Source: Acidobacteriaceae bacterium UBA1307
GTDB lineage: Bacteria > Acidobacteriota > Terriglobia > Terriglobales > Acidobacteriaceae
Assembly: GCA_002307235.1 (NCBI GenBank)
Contig: DBTV01000027.1
Location: 16,393 to 47,545, forward strand
Direction: 5' to 3'
Length of the DNA: 31,153 nucleotides
The notes under the pieces: model-generated
The model's input: the letters and a program-made list of their open reading frames with translations, nothing else
Told to the model about the DNA's origin: nothing
The model's database searches: none
Program-made: the position numbers and the translations under genes
Shown here: positions 15,147 through 22,624 of the stretch, in pieces
Layout of the letters: every line of letters starts with the position of its first letter
Numbering within the stretch: position 1 is the first letter of the stretch

Positions 15147-16430
15147 ATGCACCGCAAACCCCTGTTTTTTACAGCCTGTTTCTCGTTTTCGGTTCTCGCC
15201 GCCGCCCTCGTGGTCTCCGCACAAACGGAGAAAAAATCCACAGCCCGGCCGAGTGCCGCCGCCGTCCACGCCTCGGCGATCGTCATCGATACGCACGCCG
15301 ACACCACACAACGTTTTCTCGACGAAGGCTTTGATTGGAACGATCCCCTGCGCGGAGGCGAGCTGAACGGAGCCACGGCCAAAACCGGCCATCTTGGCGC
15401 GGAGTTCTTTTCGATCTGGGTTGATCCCGAGGAACACAAGGGCCACTATGCCCGCCGCACGCTGGAGTTGATCGACGCCGTCAAGCAACAGGTCGCCAAA
15501 CACCCGGACCAACTGGAACTGGCCACCTCGGTCGCCGGCATCGAGAAGGCGCACCGCGACCACAAGATCGCCGCGCTGATGGGCATCGAGGGCGGTCACT
15601 CCATTGAGGATTCGCTCGCCCTGCTGCGCCAGTACTACGCGCTCGGCGTGCGCTACATGACGCTGACCTGGACCAACTCCAACGGCTGGGCCGACAGCTC
15701 CGGCGACTTTACCGACAAGTCGATTCCGCATACGCCGAACGGTCTGACTGAATTCGGCAAGGACGTCGTCTTTGAGATGAACCGGCTCGGCATGATCATC
15801 GACGTCTCGCATGTTTCGGACCGCACCTTCAACCGCGCACTGATTCTTTCGCAAGCGCCGATCATCGCCTCGCACTCGGGTGCGCGCGCCCTGTGCAACG
15901 TGCCGCGCAACATGAGCGACGACATGCTGCGCTCGATTGCCAACTTCGGCGGCGTGGTGCAGGTGAACTTCTATTCCGGTTACGTTTCGCAAAAATACGC
16001 CGACGCGCAAAAGGCCATGCAGCCAGCGATCACCAAGGCCAAGGCCGATCGGATCGCGAAGAACAAGGCCGAGGGCCGCGCGACGCCGCAGCATGAACTC
16101 GATCTGCTCGAACGCACGATGCTCGACCGGATTCCTCGCCCGCCGCTCTCGGATCTGATCGATCAGATCGACCACATTGCCAAGGTGGCCGGCGTCGATC
16201 ACGTCGGCATCGGCTCTGACTTTGACGGCATCGACGGACAGACGCCCGCCGGGCTCGACTCGGCAGCCGACCTGCCGAAGATCACCGCGGAGCTGATGAA
16301 GCGCGGCTACTCGGCCGAGGACTGCCGCAAGATTCTTGGCGGCAATCTGCTGCGCGTCTTCGCCGAGGTCGAGCGAATCTCAAAGACGATCCAGTCCACC
16401 GAACGACCGAAGCTGACGGCCGTGCAATAA
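15147..16430 (+). CDS. Secreted membrane-dipeptidase (renal dipeptidase) family M19 protein
   Basis: A 427-aa protein from ATG 15147, chosen because it opens a signal peptide (MHRKPLFFTACFSFSVLAAALVVSAQ). M19 enzymes are two-zinc TIM-barrel hydrolases of dipeptides, including D-amino-acid-containing ones. The zinc ligands are all visible: His50 and Asp52 in DTHADT, bridging Glu148 in GIEGGH, His222 in IDVSHVSD, and His243 in IASHSGARAL. The catalytic Asp is in HVGIGSDFDGI (Asp358/Asp360). The intact set argues for an active enzyme. The signal peptide indicates periplasmic location, or a lipid-free form, so turnover of peptides from food or peptidoglycan is possible. No strong ribosome site is present. 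It is convergent with the SulP transporter gene. Confidence 0.93.
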   Translation: MHRKPLFFTACFSFSVLAAALVVSAQTEKKSTARPSAAAVHASAIVIDTHADTTQRFLDEGFDWNDPLRGGELNGATAKTGHLGAEFFSIWVDPEEHKGHYARRTLELIDAVKQQVAKHPDQLELATSVAGIEKAHRDHKIAALMGIEGGHSIEDSLALLRQYYALGVRYMTLTWTNSNGWADSSGDFTDKSIPHTPNGLTEFGKDVVFEMNRLGMIIDVSHVSDRTFNRALILSQAPIIASHSGARALCNVPRNMSDDMLRSIANFGGVVQVNFYSGYVSQKYADAQKAMQPAITKAKADRIAKNKAEGRATPQHELDLLERTMLDRIPRPPLSDLIDQIDHIAKVAGVDHVGIGSDFDGIDGQTPAGLDSAADLPKITAELMKRGYSAEDCRKILGGNLLRVFAEVERISKTIQSTERPKLTAVQ

Positions 16431-16435
16431 ACCGG

Positions 16436-16476
16436 CGACGCGCAGTGGGCCACGCAGAAAGGCCTATTGCGCGTCG
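16436..16476. repeat. Inverted repeat at the convergent ends of the dipeptidase and SulP genes
   Basis: CGACGCGCA (16436-16444) and TGCGCGTCG (16468-16476) are exact reverse complements. The loop contains a further GTGG-G-CCAC hairpin (16445-16453). The right arm covers the last codons of the SulP gene. There is no T run, so a Rho-independent terminator is only weakly supported. Confidence 0.4.
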
Positions 16477-18125
16477 TGAATCGCCCGCGCGCGATCAAGC
16501 GCGGCCTGAATGCTGGGCTGCAGATTTTCCTCACCCAGTTGATCGACAAAGCGCGTCCCCTTCAAGAGCCGTGCCGGCTGCGTGCGCATGCCGCACAGCA
16601 CCAATCCGCGGCCGGAATCTCTCAACCGCCGGGAGAGCGTTGCCAGCGCGTGCAACCCCGTCGCATCGATGGCCGTCATATTCCGCAAACGCAGGATGAC
16701 CACCTTCTCAAAGGCATCCAGATTCGCCGTCACCTCCACCAGCTTTTCCGTTGTGCCAAACAGGAAAGGCCCGTGAATGTGCAGCAGTGAGACGTAGGGC
16801 GGAATGATGCGCCCCTGCAAGACATGCGGCAGGCCATCGCGGATGTATTCATCCGTCAGCGGAGCCACCGTGGTCGTCTCGGCCACGCGATGGATGTAGA
16901 GCAGCGCAGCCAGTGAGATGCCCACCGCCACGGCCACCGTCAGATCCGCAAAAACCGTGAGCGCAAAGGTGACCACCCAGACCGAAATCGCGGTGAAGTC
17001 GAGATGAAAGATTTCGCCAATCTCGCGCCACTGGCCCATGTTGTAGGAGACGACGAAGAGCACGGCAGCGAGGGTTGCCAGCGGAATGTAGCTGGCCAGA
17101 GGCGCGGCCAGCAACAGAATCGCCAGCAGCGTCAACGCATGAATCATGCCTGAGATTGGTGAGCGCGCACCGGCGCGAATATTCGTGGCCGTGCGCGCAA
17201 TGGCGCCGGTCGCCGGAATGCCGCCAAACAGAGGCGAGGCGATATTCGCCAATCCCTGCGCGGTCAATTCGACATTCGGATTATGCCGGTCACCAGTCAT
17301 GCCGTCGGCCACCACCGCCGAAAGCAGGCTCTCAAGCGCAGCCAGCATGGCGACGGTAAAGGCTGAAGGAATCAGCGGCAAAATCTGTTCGGCATGAAAG
17401 CTCGGGAAGGCAAAGGGCGGAAAGCCCTGCGGAATACCGCCGAATTTTGTTCCAATCGTCTCCACCGGCAGATGCCATACGACCGAAGCCGCGGTGCAAA
17501 CCACCACCGCCACAATCGAGGCCGGCACGCGCCGCGTCAGCTTCGGCAGCAACAGCAGGATCGCCAGTGTCGCCACGCCCACGCCGAGTGCCGCCGGGTT
17601 CACCGTGCCCGCCTTGGCTGCAAGCAACCGCATCCGCTCGATGAACTCGCTCGGCACCGCGCCCGTCCTGAGCCCGAAAAAATCCTTGATCTGCGTCGAG
17701 GCAATCAGAATGGCGATGCCGTTGGTGAAGCCGACCACGACCATGCGCGGAATGTACCGGACCGCCGAGCCTAACCCGGTGACCCCCATCAGGACCAGAA
17801 AAATGCCGGCCATGAAGGTCACCAGCGCCAGCCCGCTCATGCCAAAGCGCGCCAAAATGCCGGCGACGATCACGACAAAAGCGCCGGTGGGGCCGCCGAT
17901 CTGCGTGCGCGAACCACCGAAGGCCGAGATCACAAAGCCCGCCACCACAGCCGTATACAGGCCCGCCTGCGGCGTTACGCCCGAGGCAATGCCAAAGGCC
18001 ATCGCCAGCGGCAAGGCCACCAGGCCAACGGTCACACCGGCCAGAAGATCAGACCAGAAGTTCTGAAGCGAATAGGTGCGAAGCGCAAGAATCGATTTTG
18101 GGAGATAAGAGCTATTCAGAGACAT
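16464..18125 (-). CDS. SulP-family inorganic anion transporter with C-terminal STAS domain
   Basis: A 553-aa inner-membrane protein. The ATG at 18125 is used; a GTG two codons earlier is possible. SulP (SLC26-like) proteins move sulfate, bicarbonate or other anions. The start of the membrane domain shows the signature FWSDLLAGVTVGLVALPLAMAFGIASGVTPQAGLYTAVVAGF, followed by GGSRTQIGGPTGAFVVIV and GGIPATGAIARTATNIRAGARSPISG. About 10-14 membrane segments are apparent. Residues about 440-553 form the STAS domain (IPPYVSLLHIHGPFLFG..., ILRLRNMTAIDATGLHALATL), which usually regulates transport. The transported anion cannot be named. The GNAT gene lies 33 nt upstream on the same strand, suggesting a shared transcript. 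Confidence 0.94.
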   Translation of the reverse strand: MSLNSSYLPKSILALRTYSLQNFWSDLLAGVTVGLVALPLAMAFGIASGVTPQAGLYTAVVAGFVISAFGGSRTQIGGPTGAFVVIVAGILARFGMSGLALVTFMAGIFLVLMGVTGLGSAVRYIPRMVVVGFTNGIAILIASTQIKDFFGLRTGAVPSEFIERMRLLAAKAGTVNPAALGVGVATLAILLLLPKLTRRVPASIVAVVVCTAASVVWHLPVETIGTKFGGIPQGFPPFAFPSFHAEQILPLIPSAFTVAMLAALESLLSAVVADGMTGDRHNPNVELTAQGLANIASPLFGGIPATGAIARTATNIRAGARSPISGMIHALTLLAILLLAAPLASYIPLATLAAVLFVVSYNMGQWREIGEIFHLDFTAISVWVVTFALTVFADLTVAVAVGISLAALLYIHRVAETTTVAPLTDEYIRDGLPHVLQGRIIPPYVSLLHIHGPFLFGTTEKLVEVTANLDAFEKVVILRLRNMTAIDATGLHALATLSRRLRDSGRGLVLCGMRTQPARLLKGTRFVDQLGEENLQPSIQAALDRARAIHDAQ

Positions 18126-18158
18126 GGGCACTACTTTCAGCTTACGCCCATGAGCGGC

Positions 18159-18635
18159 TCAAGATACATTCCGCAAGGCGAGCGCGCAGGTCAACGCGTG
18201 ACGACCGCGCCCATAATAGTGCTCTTCCCTTTGCCGCGCGACAAATCCCTGCGACTGGTAAAGCGCCCGCGCGGCGGCATTGTCCACGGCAACATGCAGC
18301 CAGAAGGACCCCACATCCACTGCCCGCGCCGACGCGATGCAGTGGCGCAACAACGCCGCGCCCACACCCTGCCTGCGGAAACGCGCACCCACTTCGAGCG
18401 TATGCAGGTAAGCGACGCGCTCTTCCGCCGCGCGACTCCACTCGACAATCGCAAAACCGGCGAGCTTTTCTTTCGGATCTTCTTCGCTCGCATCAGCCAT
18501 CCAGGTCGCGGCATCTTTCTTCGCGACCAACTGCCGCATCAGGTGGCGAGGAAATCGCTCGCGCGGCGCAAAGCACTGCTCCTCGAGCAGGTAAAGCGCA
18601 GGAAAATCCTCGGGCTGATACAGGCGATAGCGCAC
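18159..18635 (-). CDS. GNAT-family N-acetyltransferase (RimI-like)
   Basis: A 158-aa protein starting at GTG 18635 (MRYRLYQPEDFPALYLLEEQCF). It has a single GNAT fold: the acetyl-CoA-binding motif is R-R-Q-G-V-G-A-A-L-L, preceded by YLHTLEVGARF and followed by WLHVAVDNAAARALYQSQGF. This arrangement is typical of RimI-like acetyltransferases that modify protein N-termini or small amines. The substrate is not readable. It is the first gene of a short minus-strand unit with the SulP transporter and is separated from the phosphofructokinase gene by a strong terminator. Confidence 0.88.
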   Translation of the reverse strand: MRYRLYQPEDFPALYLLEEQCFAPRERFPRHLMRQLVAKKDAATWMADASEEDPKEKLAGFAIVEWSRAAEERVAYLHTLEVGARFRRQGVGAALLRHCIASARAVDVGSFWLHVAVDNAAARALYQSQGFVARQREEHYYGRGRHALTCALALRNVS

Positions 18636-18662
18636 AGGCCCACTCTACGCGAGCCGAGCAGC

Positions 18663-18689
18663 AAAAAGCCATCCCCGCATGGGAATGGC
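18663..18689 (-). terminator. Intrinsic terminator of the phosphofructokinase gene
   Basis: On the minus strand GCCATTCCC and GGGGATGGC form a 9-bp stem (one G-U pair) around an ATGC loop, followed directly by TTTTT. It lies 24 nt past the phosphofructokinase stop. Confidence 0.88.
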
Positions 18690-18713
18690 CTCTGCCGATC
18701 ACGCAAACGATAT

Positions 18714-19751
18714 TTAGTCGACCTTCGCTTCAAGGCCGTCGATCACGTCGAAGAAACGTGAATCGAGACGGCGGTTGGTGGCGATGGCTTCCTTGATGGT
18801 GATGTCGGTGATGTCGGTGCCCTTGAGCACGGCGATGCGGCCCCACTTCTTGTCGTGGACCATATCGATGGCGTGCAAGCCGTAGCGCTGACCGAGAACG
18901 CGGTCATAGGCCGTGGGAACGCCGCCGCGCTGGGTGTGGCCCAGGTTGACGGAACGGGTCTCAAAGCCGGTCTTCTTCTCGATCAGCTCGGCGAGCGCTT
19001 CACCAATGCCGGACAGGCGGGCGTGGCCAAACGAGTCCACCTGCGCGCTGCCAATGACCTGGCCAACCTCGGGCAGATGGCAGCCTTCCGAGACCACGAC
19101 GATGCCATAGTGCTTGCCGCGATCATAGTTGTACTTGAGCAATGCCGCCACGTGATCGATGTCGATCGGGCGCTCGGGAACCAGAGTCACGTCCGCGCCG
19201 CCAGCCACGCCAGCCGCATAGGCGATCCAACCCGCATCGCGGCCCATCACCTCGACGACGATGACGCGATTGTGCGAGTCAGCGGTGGTGCGAATCCGGT
19301 CCACGGCCTCGGTGGCGATCATCACGGCCGTATCATAGCCAAAAGTCGCATCGGTACCGTTGATGTCGTTGTCGATGGTCTTCGGCACGCCAATCGACGG
19401 CAGGCCGTTCTCGCTCAGATACAGCGTCACCGACTGCGTATCGTCGCCGCCGAGCGCGATCAGCGCGTCGATCTTGTTCAGCTTGAGAACCTCTTGCACC
19501 TTCTCAATGCCGCCGGGAATCTTCTTCACGTTCGTGCGCGAGGAGTGCAGGATCGTGCCGCCCTTGAGTTGAATACCGTCAATATTCTCGAGAGTCAGCG
19601 GGATAAAGTTGTTGTCCAGCACACCACGCCAGCCGTTCAGAAAACCGATGAACTCATCGCCGTAGTGGTTGATGCCTTTTTTCACCGCCGCGTAGATCAC
19701 GGCATTCAGTCCGGGGCAATCGCCACCGCCGGTCAGCAAAGCAACACGCAT
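18714..19751 (-). CDS. 6-phosphofructokinase, residues indicate the pyrophosphate-dependent type
   Basis: A 345-aa protein from ATG 19751, with GAGGAG 8 nt upstream. The frame stays open for 65 more codons but without a ribosome site. It phosphorylates fructose 6-phosphate in glycolysis. The fold is clear from MRVALLTGGGDCPGLNAVI, the substrate site PKTIDNDINGTD and VEVMGRDAGWIA. At the two positions known to decide the phosphoryl donor, it has Asp104 (in GGDDTQ) and Lys124 (in PKTIDND). ATP enzymes of the E. coli type have Gly at both. By that rule the donor should be pyrophosphate, making the reaction reversible and usable for gluconeogenesis. It may not be the only phosphofructokinase in the genome. 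It is a monocistronic unit with its own terminator. Confidence 0.93.
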   Translation of the reverse strand: MRVALLTGGGDCPGLNAVIYAAVKKGINHYGDEFIGFLNGWRGVLDNNFIPLTLENIDGIQLKGGTILHSSRTNVKKIPGGIEKVQEVLKLNKIDALIALGGDDTQSVTLYLSENGLPSIGVPKTIDNDINGTDATFGYDTAVMIATEAVDRIRTTADSHNRVIVVEVMGRDAGWIAYAAGVAGGADVTLVPERPIDIDHVAALLKYNYDRGKHYGIVVVSEGCHLPEVGQVIGSAQVDSFGHARLSGIGEALAELIEKKTGFETRSVNLGHTQRGGVPTAYDRVLGQRYGLHAIDMVHDKKWGRIAVLKGTDITDITIKEAIATNRRLDSRFFDVIDGLEAKVD

Positions 19752-19794
19752 CGTAAAATCTCCTCGAAAAGGGCTTGGCGTACCTGTGCCCGAT

Positions 19795-19812
19795 CCTAAG
19801 CTATTTCTTAGG
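19795..19812. repeat. Inverted repeat upstream of the phosphofructokinase gene
   Basis: CCTAAG (19795-19800) and CTTAGG (19807-19812) with a 6-nt spacer, 44-61 nt before the start codon. It could be an operator or a leader hairpin; no known consensus was recognised. Confidence 0.35.
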
Positions 19813-19954
19813 TCTAGGGCTGAAGACACGAATTCCTCTGCCTCAACGCCACCCACAGTGTACTCCGCGCACGAGGACCAAGGCGCGACTCTGTACACAT
19901 TTTCTCCACAATTCTTTCTTGGGAGATCGGCGGTAAAGTGTTTCAATAGAGTAT

Positions 19955-20584
19955 ATGCCTGGACCGGGTGCCTTAATGCTGCTGGCTTTCGTCAGCCTGA
20001 TCGCCGTCGTGCTGTTGATTCTGCTTCAACTCACGCGGTTTGGATACCTGATTCGCAGCACCATCCCGGACCGGCCACGCAGACGCATGTTCATTGCGTC
20101 GATCAGCTTCCTGTTCGCCTTCATCAGCGTGCGCCTGCTGGTGCACCGCATTGTGAACCACCAAGGACACTTCCAGTGGGTCGTGGTGCGCGGCCACCAC
20201 ATTCATCATCTGGTCTGGGGCATTCTGATTCTGCTGCTGGTCGGCTACGGATGGCTGCTCGATCTGGGCCGCTCGCACTCACCGACCTCGATCTTCTTCA
20301 GCCGCCTGATGTCGGTCGGCTACGGCGTCGGCGCCGCGCTCACGCTCGACGAGTTTGCGCTCTGGCTCGATCTTGAGCCCGATGCCTACTGGTCCGATAC
20401 GGGCCGACTGAGCATTGATGCCGTGATTCTCTTCGGTGCCCTGCTGGCCGTGGGCGCCGGAGGGGCGCCCTTCTTCCAGGCCTTGCAGCGCATGTGGGCC
20501 AAGCGCATCGTTGTCAAACGACGTCTCGGGCGGCTTACCTCGCGCCGTGCGCGGTTGCTTCGTCGGCGTAAAGAGAATCAATAA
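19955..20584 (+). CDS. Integral membrane protein with His-rich motif, unknown function
   Basis: A 209-aa protein from ATG 19955; ATG 19976 is the alternative start. No strong ribosome site is present and I do not recognise a named family. About five membrane segments are predicted (roughly 8-28, 45-64, 84-104, 113-131, 152-173). Between the second and third lies a dense histidine stretch: RLLVHRIVNHQGH (60-72) and RGHHIHHLVWGI (79-90). A conserved-looking acidic segment, TLDEFALWLDLEPDAYW (130-146), follows the fourth span. His clusters beside acidic residues in a membrane protein suggest a metal site, but this is inference. The tail (about 183-209) is very Arg-rich and likely cytoplasmic. 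The last 50 bp overlap the 3' end of the opposite acyl-CoA ligase gene. Confidence 0.75.
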   Translation: MPGPGALMLLAFVSLIAVVLLILLQLTRFGYLIRSTIPDRPRRRMFIASISFLFAFISVRLLVHRIVNHQGHFQWVVVRGHHIHHLVWGILILLLVGYGWLLDLGRSHSPTSIFFSRLMSVGYGVGAALTLDEFALWLDLEPDAYWSDTGRLSIDAVILFGALLAVGAGGAPFFQALQRMWAKRIVVKRRLGRLTSRRARLLRRRKENQ

Positions 20585-22337
20585 GCGCGGCATAGCGCTC
20601 ATGGAGCACGCGGCGCTTGAGCTTGAGCGAGGGCGTCAGTTCCCCCGACTCCTGCGTCCACTCCTCGGCCACCACGCGAAAGCGCTTCAGGCTCTCATAA
20701 TTGGCCAGCGAGCCATTGACCTCTTTCACAATCGCGCCATAGAGCCCGAGCACCTGCGGATGCTCGACCAACTCGGCACGCGAGCCGGCCTTGACGCCGT
20801 GCTTCCGCGCCCAGTCCTCGAGCGCGGCAAAGTTTGGCGAAAGCAGCACGGAAACAAACTTGTGCTTGTCGCCAATCAGCGCGGCATTGCCGACCAGAGC
20901 GTGATTTTTTAGCTTACTTTCAATCGGCTGTGGCGCCACCAGCTTGCCGCCCGAGGTCTTGAGCAACTCCTTCTTGCGGTCGGTGATGAACAGGAAGCCG
21001 TCCTGGTCAAAGTGGCCAATATCGCCGGTGTGGAACCAGCCCTCGGCATCGAAGGCCTCTGCCTCGCCCTCGGGCGTGTGCCAGTAACCGCTGAAGACCG
21101 AGGGTCCGCGCACCAACAACTCGCCATCGTCGGCCAGATGCAGTTCAAGGTTCTCCATCGGATAACCTGCCGAGCCAATTTTGTGATGCACGGGCGTGTT
21201 GATGGCGATCACCGGCGAGGTCTCGGTCAGCCCGTAGCCCTCCCAGAGCGCAATACCCGCCGAGGCAAACCACTCGGCCGTCTCCATGCCCAGCGGCGCA
21301 CCACCGGAGACAAAGATCCGCACCCGGCCACCGAAGGCCGCGCGCACCTTGCTGTAAACCAGCCGGTTGGCCGCCTTCCAGCAGAGCGACTTCGGCTTGC
21401 GGCCGTCGAAGACCACGTGGCCAAAACGCCGCCCCACGCCCAGCGCCCAGACCAACAGCGGCTTTTTGAGGCCCACCGAGGCGCGACGCTCAATCTCCTG
21501 GCGAATCTTTTCAAAGACGCGCGGCACGCCGACAAAGACCGTGGGACGCACCTGATGCATGGCCTCGGGAATCTTGTCGAAGTGCGAGCAGTAGGCCACC
21601 TGCACGCCGTTGGTGTACATCACATAATCGAGCGCGCGGGCGGTAATGTGCGAGAGCGGCAGAAACGAGATGCAGGCATCGGCCCGGGTCAGCTTGAAGT
21701 CTTGAGCCACGACCGCCTGGTTGACGGCGATATTGCCATGCGTCAGCTTGACGCCCTTCGGCGCGCCGGTTGTTCCCGAGGTGTAGATCAGCGTGGCCAG
21801 ATCCTCGGGCTTCACCGCTCGCACGCGCTCGTCGAAGGCCGCATCGCGCTCGGAGCCGCGCCCCTCGGCCTTCTCCATGATGTAGTCAAAGCTGATCGCG
21901 CCCTCGGGCGTCGGCGCATCCATCAACACAATGCGCTCAAGCCGGGTTTTATGGCGGACGGCATTCAGCTTGTCATACTGCGCACGGGTGGAAACCACGG
22001 CAATCTGGCAGCCTGCATCGGCCAAAAGCGCGGCGATCTGCTCGCCGGTCAACGTCGGATAAATTGGCACGTCGGCCGCGCCAATCGCCAACGCCGCAAA
22101 GTCGGTCACGGCCCACTCCCAGCGATTTTCGCTGATGATGGCGATCCGGTCGCCCTTCTGCACCCCCCAGGCCAGAAACTGCTCGGCCAGGGCACGCACG
22201 CGCTGGTAAATCTGATCACTTGAAAGGGGCTGCCAGTGGCCGAAAGCATCTTGCCAAAGGACAGCGCCGGGATTCGCCGCGGAAACTACACGCAGAAACA
22301 GGTCATTAATCGTCGAAAAGGGTTTATTTTTTGTCAT
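20535..22337 (-). CDS. AMP-forming long-chain acyl-CoA synthetase, FadD-like
   Basis: A 600-aa protein from ATG 22337; the frame is open further upstream but the family N-terminus (TINDLFLRVVSAANPGAVLWQD) starts here. It belongs to the ANL superfamily and activates fatty acids with ATP to acyl-AMP and then acyl-CoA. The ATP-binding motif YTSGTTGAPKGVKLTHGN is at about residues 185-202. FLPLSHITAR, GYGLTETSPVIAINTP, and WFHTGDIGHFDQDGFLFITDRKKELLKTSGGKLVAPQPIE follow in order. The length and SH-rich middle match bacterial long-chain ligases related to the FadD15-type group. The catalytic C-terminal lysine region is present (LKLKRRVLHERY). Its 3' end overlaps the 209-aa membrane protein gene by 50 bp in convergent orientation. 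Confidence 0.92.
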   Translation of the reverse strand: MTKNKPFSTINDLFLRVVSAANPGAVLWQDAFGHWQPLSSDQIYQRVRALAEQFLAWGVQKGDRIAIISENRWEWAVTDFAALAIGAADVPIYPTLTGEQIAALLADAGCQIAVVSTRAQYDKLNAVRHKTRLERIVLMDAPTPEGAISFDYIMEKAEGRGSERDAAFDERVRAVKPEDLATLIYTSGTTGAPKGVKLTHGNIAVNQAVVAQDFKLTRADACISFLPLSHITARALDYVMYTNGVQVAYCSHFDKIPEAMHQVRPTVFVGVPRVFEKIRQEIERRASVGLKKPLLVWALGVGRRFGHVVFDGRKPKSLCWKAANRLVYSKVRAAFGGRVRIFVSGGAPLGMETAEWFASAGIALWEGYGLTETSPVIAINTPVHHKIGSAGYPMENLELHLADDGELLVRGPSVFSGYWHTPEGEAEAFDAEGWFHTGDIGHFDQDGFLFITDRKKELLKTSGGKLVAPQPIESKLKNHALVGNAALIGDKHKFVSVLLSPNFAALEDWARKHGVKAGSRAELVEHPQVLGLYGAIVKEVNGSLANYESLKRFRVVAEEWTQESGELTPSLKLKRRVLHERYAALIDSLYADEATAHGAR

Positions 22338-22624
22338 GGGAGCGAGCGAAAAGCCGAAGATCCGGCAGTCTGCCAATCGAGAGTGTAACAGCGCGGAGGC
22401 AGGTGAACGCAAAGATCGGTCATGAACAACTCTCCGATTGCAGGTCATCTTCGCCCCGCGAAGAAAGCCTCTCTCCTTTATTTAGGTAGCTTTTCCGGAT
22501 ATTCCACACACTTCTTTCCTGAGAATTTTCTAATTCGCTATTTTCTGCGCGCTACACTGTAAAAACGATCACCTCCATCGACGTATTCGGGCCCAGACTT
22601 CGAGTGGTCGACTCGACTTCCAAC

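Noticed and set aside
22449..22463. CTTCGC-CCC-GCGAAG hairpin upstream of the diguanylate cyclase
   Set aside because: Short 6-bp stem with no T run or link to a start codon; not distinguishable from chance in GC-rich DNA.
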